Assembly (NCBI RefSeq): GCF_004354365.1
Contig: NZ_SJCY01000003.1
Span: forward strand, 186,001-250,000
Direction: 5' to 3'
DNA length: 64,000 nucleotides
Source: Pedobacter changchengzhani
Lineage (GTDB): Bacteria > Bacteroidota > Bacteroidia > Sphingobacteriales > Sphingobacteriaceae
Part shown: positions 6,594 through 15,419 of the stretch, piece by piece
Position numbering within the stretch: the stretch's first letter is position 1
Layout of the letters: every line of letters begins with the position of its first letter
Notes under the pieces: generated by a model
Database searches by the model: none
Told to the model about the DNA's origin: nothing
What the model saw: only the letters and a program-made list of their open reading frames with translations
Program-made: the position numbers and the translations under genes

Positions 6594-8552
6594 ATGAGCG
6601 AAGAACAGGATTTAAAGTCAAATTATTCGGCAGATAATATACAGGTTTTAGAAGGTTTGGAAGCGGTGCGAAAGCGCCCTTCGATGTATATAGGTGATAC
6701 TGGAACCAAGGGATTGCACCATTTAGTTTACGAAGTTGTAGATAACTCTATTGATGAAGCTTTAGCGGGTCATGCAGATACCATCGACGTAAGAATTTTA
6801 GAAGGAAACTCTATTCGTGTTGAAGATAATGGTCGTGGTATTCCAACAGGCATTAACACAAAAGAAAATAAATCGGCTTTAGAAATCGTAATGACGGTTT
6901 TACACGCAGGTGGTAAATTTGATAAGGATACCTACAAAGTTTCGGGCGGTTTACATGGTGTTGGAGTAAGTTGTGTAAATGCGCTATCTACACATTTAAA
7001 AGCCGAAGTGCATCGCGAAGGGAAAGTTTGGATGCAGGAATACAACATTGGTAAACCATTGTACGATGTGAAAGAAGTTGGTACGACTGATAAACGCGGT
7101 ACAATTGTAACTTTTACGCCAGATGAAACCATTTTTACACAAACTACTGAATATAAGTACGATACGTTAGCTTCTCGCTTGCGAGAATTGGCTTTTTTAA
7201 ATAAAGGCATTAAATTAACCCTAACGGATGAACGCGAAACTTTAGAGGATGGAACATTTTTCTCAGAAGTTTTTCAATCTGAAGGCGGTTTGAAAGAATT
7301 TGTGGCCTTTTTGGATGGCACAAGAGCATCTTTCTTACCCGAGCCAATTTACATCGATGGTATTAAAAATGGTGTTCCGGTTGAGTTGGCTTTCCAGTAC
7401 AATGATAGCTATTCAGAAAACGTACACTCTTACGTAAACAACATTAATACCCACGAAGGCGGGACGCATATTGCGGGTTTCCGTAGAGGTTTAACACGTA
7501 CTTTAAAAAGTTATGCAGATAAATCGGGCTTGTTAAAAGGCTTGAAAATGGAAATCACCGGTGATGACTTTAGAGAAGGTTTAACCGCTGTAGTTTCAGT
7601 TAAAGTTCAAGAGCCACAATTTGAAGGGCAAACCAAAACTAAATTGGGTAATACCGAAGTGATGGGCGCAGTTGATATTGCAGTTGGCGAAGCTTTAGGT
7701 GCTTATTTGGAAGAACATCCCAAAGAAGCCAGAATGATAGTGAACAAGGTAGTTTTAGCTGCTACTGCTCGTGCTGCGGCTCGCAAAGCACGCGAAATGG
7801 TGCAGCGTAAAAGTGTAATGGGTGGTTCTGGCTTGCCAGGAAAGTTGGCCGATTGCTCTGACAATGATCCTGTTAAATGCGAAATTTACCTGGTAGAGGG
7901 AGATTCGGCTGGTGGAACAGCTAAGCAGGGTCGCGATAGAAACATTCAAGCAATTTTGCCTTTAAAAGGTAAAATTTTGAACGTTGAAAAAGCAATGGAG
8001 CACAAGATTTACGAAAACGAAGAGATAAAAAATATGTTTACCGCAATTGGTGTAAGCATTGGTACGCCAGAAGATGATAAAGCGTTAAACTTAACAAAAC
8101 TCCGTTATCATAAAATTGTAATTATGACGGATGCGGATATCGATGGTTCGCACATTACAACCCTTATTTTAACTTTCTTTTACCGTTATATGCGTGCGCT
8201 AATAGAAGCAGGTTACGTTTATATTGCCTCGCCACCACTTTATCAAGTTAAAAAAGGCAAAGAGTTTGAATATTGCTGGAATGATGTAGAGCGCGATGCT
8301 GCCGTACAACGTTTAAAGGGCGCAGGTAAAGAAGATAGCGTGCACATTCAGCGTTACAAAGGTTTGGGTGAAATGAACGCCGAACAACTTTGGGATACAA
8401 CTTTAAATCCGGCTACACGTACTTTATTGCAGGCTACTATAGAAAGTGCCGTAGAGTGCGATCATACTTTCTCAATGTTAATGGGCGATGAAGTTGCGCC
8501 ACGTAGGGCATTTATTGAGCGCAATGCTAAGTATGCGAAGATTGATGCTTAA
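6594..8552 (+). CDS. gyrB: DNA gyrase subunit B
   Basis: GyrB is the ATPase subunit of gyrase, which introduces negative supercoils with GyrA. Of its 652 residues, the N-terminal GHKL ATPase shows VRKRPSMYIGDTGTKGLHHL, EVVDNSIDEA and DNGRGIP, then GLHGVGVSCVNALS. A transducer domain and the C-terminal TOPRIM region follow, with LVEGDSAGGTAKQGRDR, LPLKGKILNVEKA and the metal-binding DADIDGSHI, then RYKGLGEMN. The length is typical of Bacteroidota GyrB, which lack the gamma-proteobacterial insertion. ParE is the alternative, but the overall motifs favour GyrB. Expressed alone, with a strong terminator downstream. Confidence 0.95.
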   Translation: MSEEQDLKSNYSADNIQVLEGLEAVRKRPSMYIGDTGTKGLHHLVYEVVDNSIDEALAGHADTIDVRILEGNSIRVEDNGRGIPTGINTKENKSALEIVMTVLHAGGKFDKDTYKVSGGLHGVGVSCVNALSTHLKAEVHREGKVWMQEYNIGKPLYDVKEVGTTDKRGTIVTFTPDETIFTQTTEYKYDTLASRLRELAFLNKGIKLTLTDERETLEDGTFFSEVFQSEGGLKEFVAFLDGTRASFLPEPIYIDGIKNGVPVELAFQYNDSYSENVHSYVNNINTHEGGTHIAGFRRGLTRTLKSYADKSGLLKGLKMEITGDDFREGLTAVVSVKVQEPQFEGQTKTKLGNTEVMGAVDIAVGEALGAYLEEHPKEARMIVNKVVLAATARAAARKAREMVQRKSVMGGSGLPGKLADCSDNDPVKCEIYLVEGDSAGGTAKQGRDRNIQAILPLKGKILNVEKAMEHKIYENEEIKNMFTAIGVSIGTPEDDKALNLTKLRYHKIVIMTDADIDGSHITTLILTFFYRYMRALIEAGYVYIASPPLYQVKKGKEFEYCWNDVERDAAVQRLKGAGKEDSVHIQRYKGLGEMNAEQLWDTTLNPATRTLLQATIESAVECDHTFSMLMGDEVAPRRAFIERNAKYAKIDA

Positions 8553-8560
8553 CTCGTCTA

Positions 8561-8587
8561 ACCCCTAAATCCCCTAAAGGGGACTTT
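8561..8587 (+). repeat. CCCCTAAATCCCCTAAAGGGG intergenic repeat
   Basis: This contains the palindrome CCCCTAAAGGGG immediately after gyrB. Related copies lie at 57628-57653 (degenerate) and, inverted, within 62532-62579 and 62600-62646. It appears to be a dispersed intergenic repeat. Confidence 0.5.
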
Positions 8588-8630
8588 AAAAGCGAGGTAG
8601 AAAGACTAAAGGTAAAGGCTAACATATGTA

Positions 8631-8669
8631 AACCCCTCTTCAAATTATTTTTGAAGAGGGGTTTTTTGT
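8631..8669 (+). terminator. Rho-independent terminator of gyrB
   Basis: The arms AACCCCTCTTCAAA and TTTGAAGAGGGGTT pair around a short AT loop, followed by a run of T. It lies about 80 bases past the gyrB stop. Confidence 0.85.
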
Positions 8670-8741
8670 TAATTTAGTACTTATCTAAATACTAATATCT
8701 AAATACTAACTACTAAATATAACTACTTACAACTTAATGCG

Positions 8742-8749
8742 TAAATTTG
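8742..8749 (+). promoter_or_regulatory. -7 box of the radical SAM gene (leaderless candidate)
   Basis: TAAATTTG ends 6 nt before the ATG at 8756, so transcription would start at or next to the start codon. Confidence 0.5.
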
Positions 8750-8755
8750 CAACCA

Positions 8756-9706
8756 ATGGGAACACAGGTAGATTTAGGGATTAAAGGTTATAAAAGTTAC
8801 GGAATACATCTTCGAGAAAAATATAAAGGTCAGCGGGTTTTTAAAGTAATTGTTGATGGAGGCTTTACCTGCCCTAATAGAGATGGAAGTAAAGGTTATG
8901 GTGGTTGTACCTATTGCAACGTAGATTCTTTTACGCCAGAGCCCTCGCGTAAGTTGCCAACTATTAAAGCGCAGTTGGAAGAAGGGATGCGCAGAGCAAA
9001 AACTTCTTATAAGGCAGATAAATATATCGTTTACTTCCAGCCGAATACCAATACCTATGCGCCAGTGCATTATTTAAAAATGATGTATGATGAAGCACTT
9101 TCTATAAATACCGAAGATGTAGTCGGTTTTTCTGTTGGCACTCGGCCAGATTGTATTGATGCTGAAAAAGTTGCTTTGCTCGAAAGCTATGCAGATCGTT
9201 TCGATGTTGATTTAGAAATGGGGATGGAATCAATATATGATGAAACCTTAAATCAGATTAATAGAGGTTGCAGTCATGCAGAATTTGTGGCTGCTGTAGA
9301 ATTACTTAAAGATACCAAATTGGAATTATGTGTGCATACTATTTTCGGCTTTCCGTGGGAGACTAAGGAAATGATGCTAAATTACATTCATGAAATTAAT
9401 CGTTTTCCGCAGATAAAATTTGTTAAATTTCATCACCTTCATATTGTTGAAGGATCTATTATGGGTGCAAAGTATAAGAAAAACCCTTTTCCATTATTTT
9501 CTCTGGAGGAATACACTGATTTATTGTGCGAACTAATTCCGCTACTTCGTCCAGATATTGTGATACAGCGATTATTTGGAATTTCAGACTGGGATTTATT
9601 AATTGCTCCGAATTGGGGTTTAAATAAATCTGCCATCCAAACCTACATCGATAAAGAAATAGAACGACGAGAAGTTACTCAAGGTTCTGCGTATATCGCT
9701 GTTTAA
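8756..9706 (+). CDS. Radical SAM protein, TIGR01212 (YhcC) family
   Basis: The 316-residue protein has an N-terminal [4Fe-4S] cluster motif in the spaced form of this family, around FTCPNRDGSKGYGGCTYC (about 38-56). Downstream are YFQPNTNTYAP, VGFSVGTRPDCI, DLEMGMESIYDETLNQINRG and GFPWET, all usual for TIGR01212/YhcC proteins. Their substrate is not established. ATG 8756 is chosen over the in-frame TTG at 8747 because the TTG lies inside the TAnnTTTG promoter box. Single-gene unit with terminators on both sides. Confidence 0.88.
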   Translation: MGTQVDLGIKGYKSYGIHLREKYKGQRVFKVIVDGGFTCPNRDGSKGYGGCTYCNVDSFTPEPSRKLPTIKAQLEEGMRRAKTSYKADKYIVYFQPNTNTYAPVHYLKMMYDEALSINTEDVVGFSVGTRPDCIDAEKVALLESYADRFDVDLEMGMESIYDETLNQINRGCSHAEFVAAVELLKDTKLELCVHTIFGFPWETKEMMLNYIHEINRFPQIKFVKFHHLHIVEGSIMGAKYKKNPFPLFSLEEYTDLLCELIPLLRPDIVIQRLFGISDWDLLIAPNWGLNKSAIQTYIDKEIERREVTQGSAYIAV

Positions 9707-10088
9707 ACTCTAAAAAAATCTTTTCAATTTAAAAACTCATGACTTTTCATGAGTTTTTTTTGTTTAACAAGGGTTTTGCGCTTTTTTATGTCGATTTATC
9801 TCTTTTTAAGCTTCGTTTTTAAGCTATAATTTTGTTTTGGCTATATTTTTACATGTATAACCTTCATTATTTCTTATATATTTTGTAATAACATCAAAAT
9901 TTAACTACTAAATTTTATTTTAATTGCAATTTCATCTTTATTTTTATATTATTTTAATAAAAATTCATCTTTTTAGTAAAAAATATATAATAATTATCAC
10001 TTAAAAACCGTCAATACATTACTTTTATAAAAAAAACACATCAAGTATTTGATAATTTTAAGTCAATTCATAATTAAACTAAAAAATC
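9707..10088. other. AT-rich upstream region of amtB
   Basis: Apart from the terminator at 9733-9762, this 382-base region is very AT-rich and has no coding potential I can see. It should hold the amtB promoter, but no clear TAnnTTTG box stands out and I cannot identify a regulator site. Confidence 0.4.
9733..9762 (+). terminator. Rho-independent terminator after the radical SAM gene
   Basis: The perfect stem AAACTCATGA/TCATGAGTTT with a 4-nt loop is followed by eight T residues, about 30 bases past the stop. Confidence 0.85.
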
Positions 10089-11474
10089 ATGGCAAAAGTT
10101 CTCTTTAAACAGTATGCACCGTTCGTTATCTTGATGGTTTTCGCCGTCTTAGCCTTATTTGTTCCCTTACTTCCAAATTTTGATGAAGGCAAGTACAATG
10201 GAGCTGATATTGCATTCATTTTAATATCCTCTGCTTTAGTTTTTTTAATGACACCAGGTTTAGCTTTTTTTTATGGAGGAATGGTTCATCGTAAAAACAT
10301 CCTTTCTACAATGATTAAAAGTGTGGTAGCTGCCGGCGTTGTAACTGTGTTGTGGATAATCGTAGGTTTTAGTTTAGCCTTTGGCGATTCATTTCATGGG
10401 ATTATTGGTAACCCGATGACATTCTTGTTTTTCAAAGGTGTTAATTCAGGTGTACCTCAATTGCAAGGTGGCTCTCCGTTAACAATACCACTTTCGCTGT
10501 TCGCTGCTTTTCAATTGATGTTTGCGATTATTACGCCAGGTTTAGTTGTTGGCGCAGTTGCTGAACGGATTCGATTTACTTCTTACATTTTGTTTATTGT
10601 ATTGTTTGCCATATTTGTCTACTCTCCTTTGGCACACTGGACATGGCATCCAAATGGTTTCCTATTAAAAATGGGCGTGCTTGATTTCGCGGGAGGTACA
10701 GTCGTACACATCTCTGCAGGTATGGCTGCGCTTGCAGGTGCCTTAGTGTTGAAACGTAGAAAATCCCATTTAGAACATAGAGAAGTACCACCGGCTAATA
10801 TTCCTTACGTATTAATAGGTACAGGTTTGTTATGGTTTGGTTGGTTTGGCTTCAATGCGGGTTCGGCATTAAGCGCGGGTTCTTTGGCTGTATCTGCTTT
10901 TTTAACTACAAATACAGCAGCTGGTGCTGGCGGATTAGCATGGATGTTTTTTGATGTTGCAAGAGGCAAAAAACCTTCTGTTTTAGGTTTTTGCATTGGT
11001 GCGGTAGTTGGTTTAGTAGCCATTACACCTGGTGCTGGTTTCGTGAGTATTCCATCAAGTATTTTTATTGGTGCCATTGCAGCAGTAATTTCCAACTTAG
11101 TTGTTTCTTGGAAACATACTACCAGTCTTGATGATACCCTTGATGTATTCCCTTGCCACGGCGTTGGCGGTATAGTGGGTATGCTTTTAACAGGCGTTTT
11201 TGCAACAAAGACAGTAAACGCTGCGGGTGCAGATGGTTTATTCTACGGTAATCCTGCATTTTTCTTCACACAGCTAAAAGGAGCCCTAATCGTAATTGTT
11301 TTCAGCTTTGTGATGTCATTTTTGATTTTCAAACTCATCAATTTAGTTCAACCTATTCGTGTAACTGCCGAAGAAGAAGAAGAAGGTTTAGATGCAAGTC
11401 AGCATGATGAGAAATACAGTCAAGGTACTTTAATTCTTGCCACAACTGGCGAAGAGTTAGTGAATACACATTAA
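10089..11474 (+). CDS. amtB: Ammonium transporter
   Basis: Amt proteins are trimeric inner-membrane channels for ammonium/ammonia. This one has 461 residues and about 11-12 hydrophobic segments. Signatures are LVFLMTPGLAFFYGGMVHRKN, PLAHWTWHPNGFLLKMGVLD, DFAGGTVVHISAGMAALAGA (first twin histidine), WFGFNAGSALSAG and PCHGVGGIVGMLLTGVFA (second twin histidine). An extra N-terminal hydrophobic stretch (FVILMVFAVLALFVPLLP) could be a signal or an additional helix. The tail is acidic. A porin gene follows in 60 bases, probably one transcript. No PII (glnK) gene is adjacent, unlike many amtB loci. Confidence 0.93.
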   Translation: MAKVLFKQYAPFVILMVFAVLALFVPLLPNFDEGKYNGADIAFILISSALVFLMTPGLAFFYGGMVHRKNILSTMIKSVVAAGVVTVLWIIVGFSLAFGDSFHGIIGNPMTFLFFKGVNSGVPQLQGGSPLTIPLSLFAAFQLMFAIITPGLVVGAVAERIRFTSYILFIVLFAIFVYSPLAHWTWHPNGFLLKMGVLDFAGGTVVHISAGMAALAGALVLKRRKSHLEHREVPPANIPYVLIGTGLLWFGWFGFNAGSALSAGSLAVSAFLTTNTAAGAGGLAWMFFDVARGKKPSVLGFCIGAVVGLVAITPGAGFVSIPSSIFIGAIAAVISNLVVSWKHTTSLDDTLDVFPCHGVGGIVGMLLTGVFATKTVNAAGADGLFYGNPAFFFTQLKGALIVIVFSFVMSFLIFKLINLVQPIRVTAEEEEEGLDASQHDEKYSQGTLILATTGEELVNTH

Positions 11475-11534
11475 TCGTAAAGTGCACGTAAACTTTAAAA
11501 CCAAACAAACTATTTACTCCCAACCAAACTATTT

Positions 11535-12560
11535 ATGAAATTAAAATTATTGCTCAGTATTTCTTCTCTAACTTTCGGTTCAGCTGTAATTGCTCAAACC
11601 ACCACGCAAACTACTCCATTAGAAATTTCCGGGTCTGTGGATACTTATTTCAAATACGATTTTGCAAATCAGCCAAATAATATTAAAACCTATTTCGATT
11701 CTGACCACAATTCCGTTTCACTGGGAATGATTGATGTTTTGCTGAAAAAGAAAACAGGTAAAGCATCTTTTGTAGGGGAGTTGTCTTTCGGTCCGCGTGG
11801 ACAAACGCAATCTATCCCCGATGCAGCTGCTGGAGGATCATCTTTTCACATTCAGAATTTATATGTCAATTATGATTTTTCCGATAAATTTTCAATGACA
11901 GCAGGTTACATGGGCACATTTGTAGGTTACGAAGTGATCTCGCCTGTGGCTAATTTTAATTATTCTACCTCATATTTATTTGGTGCAGGGCCTTTTCAAA
12001 ATGCTGGAATTAAAGCGACTTACAAGTTCTCTGATAAAGTAAGTTTAATGGCGGGTTTGTTTAACGATTGGAACTTATATAAAGCAACAAAAGGTGTTTC
12101 GAGTGTGGGCGCCCAACTGATGGTCGCTCCTTTGGAAGGCTGGACGGCTTATTTAAACGTACTTTCTGGTGCTGATCCTTATGGTTATGGTACGATTGAA
12201 GATTTGACGACTTCTTACCAAATTACAAAGGCATTTAAATTAGGATTAAATGCAGCTAATTATGATGTAAAAGGATCAGACGCAGGATATGCAGGTGTGG
12301 CATTATATCCGCAGGTTGCAATAAACGATGTTGTTTCTTTAGGTTTAAGAGCAGAATATTTTAAAAACAAAGATGTTGGCGGGGTTATTGGGGATAAATA
12401 TACAGCCGCAACGTTATCAGCCAATATCAAATCAGGTGGATTAACGCTAATTCCGGAGGTTAGGTTAGACCACAGCGGAACGAAGCCATTTTTAAATAGA
12501 GGGAGTTCGGCAGTTCCAAACGCTGGTCAGTTTTCGATTGCAGCTGTGTACGCTTTTTAA
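11535..12560 (+). CDS. Outer-membrane beta-barrel porin
   Basis: The 341-residue protein has a signal peptide (MKLKLLLSISSLTFGSAVIA) and alternating amphipathic beta-strands, for example EISGSVDTYFKYDFANQP near the start, KFSMTAGYMGTFVGYEVISP, VSLGLRAEYFKN and GLTLIPEVRLDHSG, ending in aromatic AAVYAF, the usual C-terminal barrel strand. It resembles the putative beta-barrel porin (BBP2/OmpL-like) family. Co-location with amtB suggests a channel for small nitrogen solutes through the outer membrane; this is inference from context. A terminator follows 20 bases past the stop. Confidence 0.8.
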   Translation: MKLKLLLSISSLTFGSAVIAQTTTQTTPLEISGSVDTYFKYDFANQPNNIKTYFDSDHNSVSLGMIDVLLKKKTGKASFVGELSFGPRGQTQSIPDAAAGGSSFHIQNLYVNYDFSDKFSMTAGYMGTFVGYEVISPVANFNYSTSYLFGAGPFQNAGIKATYKFSDKVSLMAGLFNDWNLYKATKGVSSVGAQLMVAPLEGWTAYLNVLSGADPYGYGTIEDLTTSYQITKAFKLGLNAANYDVKGSDAGYAGVALYPQVAINDVVSLGLRAEYFKNKDVGGVIGDKYTAATLSANIKSGGLTLIPEVRLDHSGTKPFLNRGSSAVPNAGQFSIAAVYAF

Positions 12561-12579
12561 ATTCAATTTATATAATTTT

Positions 12580-12613
12580 AAACCGTCAGTCAAATTAGTC
12601 TGACGGTTTTTTA
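12580..12613 (+). terminator. Rho-independent terminator of the amtB-porin unit
   Basis: The arms AAACCGTCAG and CTGACGGTTT pair perfectly around a 10-nt loop and are followed by a T-run. Confidence 0.85.
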
Positions 12614-12631
12614 TTTTAATTCAATGCCAAT

Positions 12632-13210
12632 ATGAAATACTTCGCTGTTCTTTTTTTATTCTTTTTTAGTTTAAAGCTTTGTGCCCAACAAAAACAATTC
12701 TCGTTAAATGAAGACGGAAAATATGTTTTTTACGAAGTTGTTGATGTTAAAACCATTTCTAAAGATATTTTGATGGCGAGAGCAAAAGTTTTCATCAATA
12801 AATTGGATAAAGAAGTAGTCAAAAATCATGTCTTAACAGATACATCAATTTTTGCCAAAGGGAAATTTGTTATTGATAAAACAGTTTTGATTGCTGGCCA
12901 CCCGAGTGGCGAAGTAAGCTACAATTTAACTTTCGAAGCTCGAAACGGAAAATATAGGTTCTGGCTAACCGATTTTGAGTATATTCCCTATCAACGCAAT
13001 CGTTACGGAAATTATGTGGCAACCACAAAAATCGGCACGCCGTTAGAGAAGTCGACGAGTAAATTAAATATGGGCGAATGGAAAGCAAACGTTTCTGCAG
13101 CCTATAACAAAGTTGAAAAACTAAGTGCCGACTTTAAAGAATTTTTGAGCAGAAACCCGATCGTTAATCCACTCGAAAACAACAAAACTAAAGTAAACGA
13201 CAAGTGGTAA
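12632..13210 (+). CDS. DUF4468-like secreted protein
   Basis: The protein has 192 residues with a signal peptide (YFAVLFLFFFSLKLCAQ). The mature N-terminal half follows the DUF4468 pattern: KYVFYEVVDVKTISKDILMA, a helix with RAKVFINKL, and GEVSYNLTFEARNGKYRFWLTDFEYIP, a strand-helix-strand layout. The C-terminal part is a Lys/Asn-rich tail. The family is widespread in Bacteroidota and its function is unknown. It starts just after the terminator of the porin gene and is convergent with the SRPBCC gene, 13 bases away. Confidence 0.65.
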   Translation: MKYFAVLFLFFFSLKLCAQQKQFSLNEDGKYVFYEVVDVKTISKDILMARAKVFINKLDKEVVKNHVLTDTSIFAKGKFVIDKTVLIAGHPSGEVSYNLTFEARNGKYRFWLTDFEYIPYQRNRYGNYVATTKIGTPLEKSTSKLNMGEWKANVSAAYNKVEKLSADFKEFLSRNPIVNPLENNKTKVNDKW

Positions 13211-13223
13211 GTTGTTTGCTTGC

Positions 13224-13691
13224 TTAAAATTTCCCGAAAAGTTCTTCTACTTTTTTAAATCTAAAATCGAAAATGCCGTCAATTTTGCTTTTTACCACAA
13301 GTGCATTCGCTATAGATCCGAAAATTCCCCAACCCACACCATAGTGTAGAATGTCGTGCATCAAAACACCACCTTCAATGGCTTCGAAATGATGGTTGTG
13401 GTGCCAAAAAGCAAAAGGGCCAAAACGCTGTTCGTCAATAAAATATTCGTTGTCTTTTACGTGCGTAATTTCCGTCATCCAGTTTAATTTAATACCCAAT
13501 AAAGGTGAAACCTTGTAGGTAATAATCATTCCGGGATACATTTTGGTATGCTCTAAATTTGGAGTAGTCACTTCAAAAGTCATATCATCAGGCGTTATTT
13601 TGGTTAAATTGCTTGGTGATGAAAAGAAATCCCATGCGGTATTCATGTCGATCGGCACTTTTTGAGTAAATTCTATACGGTATGTTTTCAA
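13224..13691 (-). CDS. SRPBCC family (polyketide cyclase/dehydrase-like) protein
   Basis: This 155-residue single-domain protein has the SRPBCC helix-grip pattern: RIEFTQKVPIDMNTAWDFFSSPSNLTKITP at the start, MYPGMIITYKV and LGIKLNWMTEITHV in the sheet, FAFWHHNHHFEAIEGGVLMHDILHY near the end, and a long C-terminal helix with FRFKKVEELFG. Such proteins bind hydrophobic ligands; the ligand here is unknown. The only supportable start is TTG at 13691-13689 (then KTYRIEFT), since no ATG occurs nearby in frame. Similar Bacteroidota proteins are annotated as cell division inhibitors, without direct evidence. Confidence 0.75.
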   Translation of the reverse strand: MKTYRIEFTQKVPIDMNTAWDFFSSPSNLTKITPDDMTFEVTTPNLEHTKMYPGMIITYKVSPLLGIKLNWMTEITHVKDNEYFIDEQRFGPFAFWHHNHHFEAIEGGVLMHDILHYGVGWGIFGSIANALVVKSKIDGIFDFRFKKVEELFGKF

Positions 13692-14056
13692 TTGGCGTTA
13701 ATTTAAAGACTTGATTATAAAAGTAATTTCCCAGAGTGAGTAATTTAAAGGCTAATTTAGAAGTTAAACACGTATTAAGGGTGTTTAAAAAGTCATTTTA
13801 TTTTTGAGTGATTTGGAAGATATTTTGTTGACAATCTTATAAATCCAAAACGATTCGAAGGTCTATAACGATCAAACCAAAATCATAGCACTTAACCTTC
13901 ATTTTTATCAATTATCTTCTCAAATTTCCGTAAAACGTCCATAGCTTCTGAACTGGTTAAAGCAGATTCTTTGATAATGCTTTTCTTCAATAACCGTCGT
14001 TTGCGCATTCGATTATCATTGTAAAATCTTCGTCGTTTAATAATGTCGATGATTTT
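13692..14056. other. Spacer holding one small candidate ORF
   Basis: Between the SRPBCC and DUF2461 genes there are 365 bases. The DUF2461-proximal half carries the small minus-strand ORF at 13892-14008. The rest (13692-13890) shows no gene, terminator or repeat that I recognise. Confidence 0.4.
13892..14008 (-). CDS. Small basic ORF (38 aa), possible remnant
   Basis: The frame reads MRKRRLLKKSIIKESALTSS and continues EAMDVLRKFEKIIDKNEG before a stop. It is open back to the DUF2461 stop codon in the same frame (KIIDIIKRRRFYNDNR before the Met). Codon use looks like the neighbours and the predicted peptide is helical and very basic at its N-terminus. It might be a genuine small protein, or the C-terminal remnant of a longer one. 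I know no family for it, and there is no clear ribosome-binding site. Confidence 0.3.
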   Translation of the reverse strand: MRKRRLLKKSIIKESALTSSEAMDVLRKFEKIIDKNEG

Positions 14057-14731
14057 TTAGTCATTTTCGATGGCTCTATTTAAAAAATTAACCAATGGTT
14101 TTGCTATTTGAAAACTGGAAATAATTTTTGTAAATGTATCATTTGACGTTAGTTCTTCATCACTTAATTTTTCGGAAGTATAAAAGCCTTTCATTTTTAA
14201 AAATTCTACGGCCTCATTGTCAGCATCAAAATCTTTTGGCGGTCTACTTAAAACGCCAGAATGATTAATGCCACTTGGAAAGACTTTCGTGAAAGATTCA
14301 TTATTAATTATCTCTTTCCATTCGCTGAAAGCATAATCAATTTCCTGTCTTATTTTTTTTAAGTGATCGGGTTGAGGATTATAAACGCCACCGCCAACAA
14401 AGCAGTTTTTGGGTTCAATATGTAAATAATAAAATGCGGAAGGGCTATTTTTACCATTTTTGTTCAGCACAATATAATAGTCGGTTTTATAGGGTGTTTT
14501 ATCTTTGGCAAAACGTAAATCTCTATTTAATCTGGTAATACACTTTTTTGGATCGAGATGAGCGCTTGAAATGGAACTTTCTAAATTAGAAAAAGCATCA
14601 ATTAATTCTCCAGTGAAAGTTAAAATATTTTCTTTAGCCTGTTCATATATTTTTCTATGCCCATCCAACCAATCTTTTGAGTTGTTTAATTTTAAATCTT
14701 TTAAAAATTCAAACGTACTTCTATCTATCAT
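14057..14731 (-). CDS. DUF2461 family protein
   Basis: The 224-residue protein fits DUF2461 (TIGR02453): FEFLKDLKLNNSKDWLDGHR, CITRLNRDLRFAKDKTPYKT, FYYLHIEPKNCFVGGGVYNP and SGVLSRPPKDFDADNEAVEFL. The conserved RDxRFxxDKTPYK and GGGxYxP motifs define this widespread bacterial and fungal family, whose activity is not known. No signal peptide, so cytoplasmic. It follows the YkuK-like gene on the same strand after about 40 bases and may be co-transcribed with it. Confidence 0.85.
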   Translation of the reverse strand: MIDRSTFEFLKDLKLNNSKDWLDGHRKIYEQAKENILTFTGELIDAFSNLESSISSAHLDPKKCITRLNRDLRFAKDKTPYKTDYYIVLNKNGKNSPSAFYYLHIEPKNCFVGGGVYNPQPDHLKKIRQEIDYAFSEWKEIINNESFTKVFPSGINHSGVLSRPPKDFDADNEAVEFLKMKGFYTSEKLSDEELTSNDTFTKIISSFQIAKPLVNFLNRAIEND

Positions 14732-14769
14732 TTTGTGCTAATCTTAAATAAATTTCGTCTAAATTAATA

Positions 14770-15249
14770 CTAATGCACCATTTTATCGGCGCATGTAGAA
14801 CTTGCGAAAGCTTCAGGCTTTGCCTTAAAAATAAAACCCATACTTAAAATGTACCCCATTGCATCGTTTAATGCTTTGTTCGATTTAAAAGATGGATTGG
14901 TGTTAATATCTGCGTGAACTTCTAAGGCTACATCATAAAGATCAAGCAAATCGCAAATGGAATAAGCGGTTTCTATTGATTTTTGTACTTCCATTAGCAT
15001 TCTTTCTTTAATGCTGACTTGTTGTATAGATTTATCTTGATGGATGTACATAAATCCGCCATGATGCTCGCGCACCAATACAATAACCGTGGCAAAATCA
15101 GTATGTGTGCCTTTTACCTGAGAATCGGTACCAATGCATACTTTAAGTTTATACCCTTTTTCGGTTTCTCTTAATATTGCATTTTCAATTTCGTCGATTA
15201 TGGAGGATTGAATGGTTTCTCCATTAAATTTTTTCCAAGTGATGCTCAT
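14770..15249 (-). CDS. YkuK/DUF458 predicted RNase H-like nuclease
   Basis: This 159-residue protein resembles Bacillus YkuK (DUF458). It has KVCIGTDSQVKGTHTDFATVIVLV, where the first Asp lies in a beta-strand as in RNase H folds, GGFMYIHQDKS, KERMLMEVQKSIETAY with an acidic helix residue, and VALEVHADINTNPSFKSNKA with a second Asp. It ends in GYILSMGFIFKAKPEAFASS, which is characteristic. The family is predicted to be an RNase H-like nuclease, mostly without experimental support. It is divergent from the DbpA-like helicase gene. Confidence 0.75.
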   Translation of the reverse strand: MSITWKKFNGETIQSSIIDEIENAILRETEKGYKLKVCIGTDSQVKGTHTDFATVIVLVREHHGGFMYIHQDKSIQQVSIKERMLMEVQKSIETAYSICDLLDLYDVALEVHADINTNPSFKSNKALNDAMGYILSMGFIFKAKPEAFASSTCADKMVH

Positions 15250-15405
15250 AGCAAATAATTAATCAGCTGAATGGCTTATGTAAATTTAAACTCTTTATTA
15301 CAAAAAATGGCTAATTTTTTTAATTTATTTTTAACAATTAGTTTGTTGTCAATAGGTTAGGTTTATTTTGCTTTAGCACATTACTATCCTAGCGTGATAA
15401 ATGTT

Positions 15406-15413
15406 TACATTTG
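15406..15413 (+). promoter_or_regulatory. -7 box of the DbpA-like helicase (leaderless candidate)
   Basis: TACATTTG ends 6 nt before the ATG at 15420. It matches TAnnTTTG and predicts little or no 5' leader. Confidence 0.5.
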
Positions 15414-15419
15414 CCTTAA

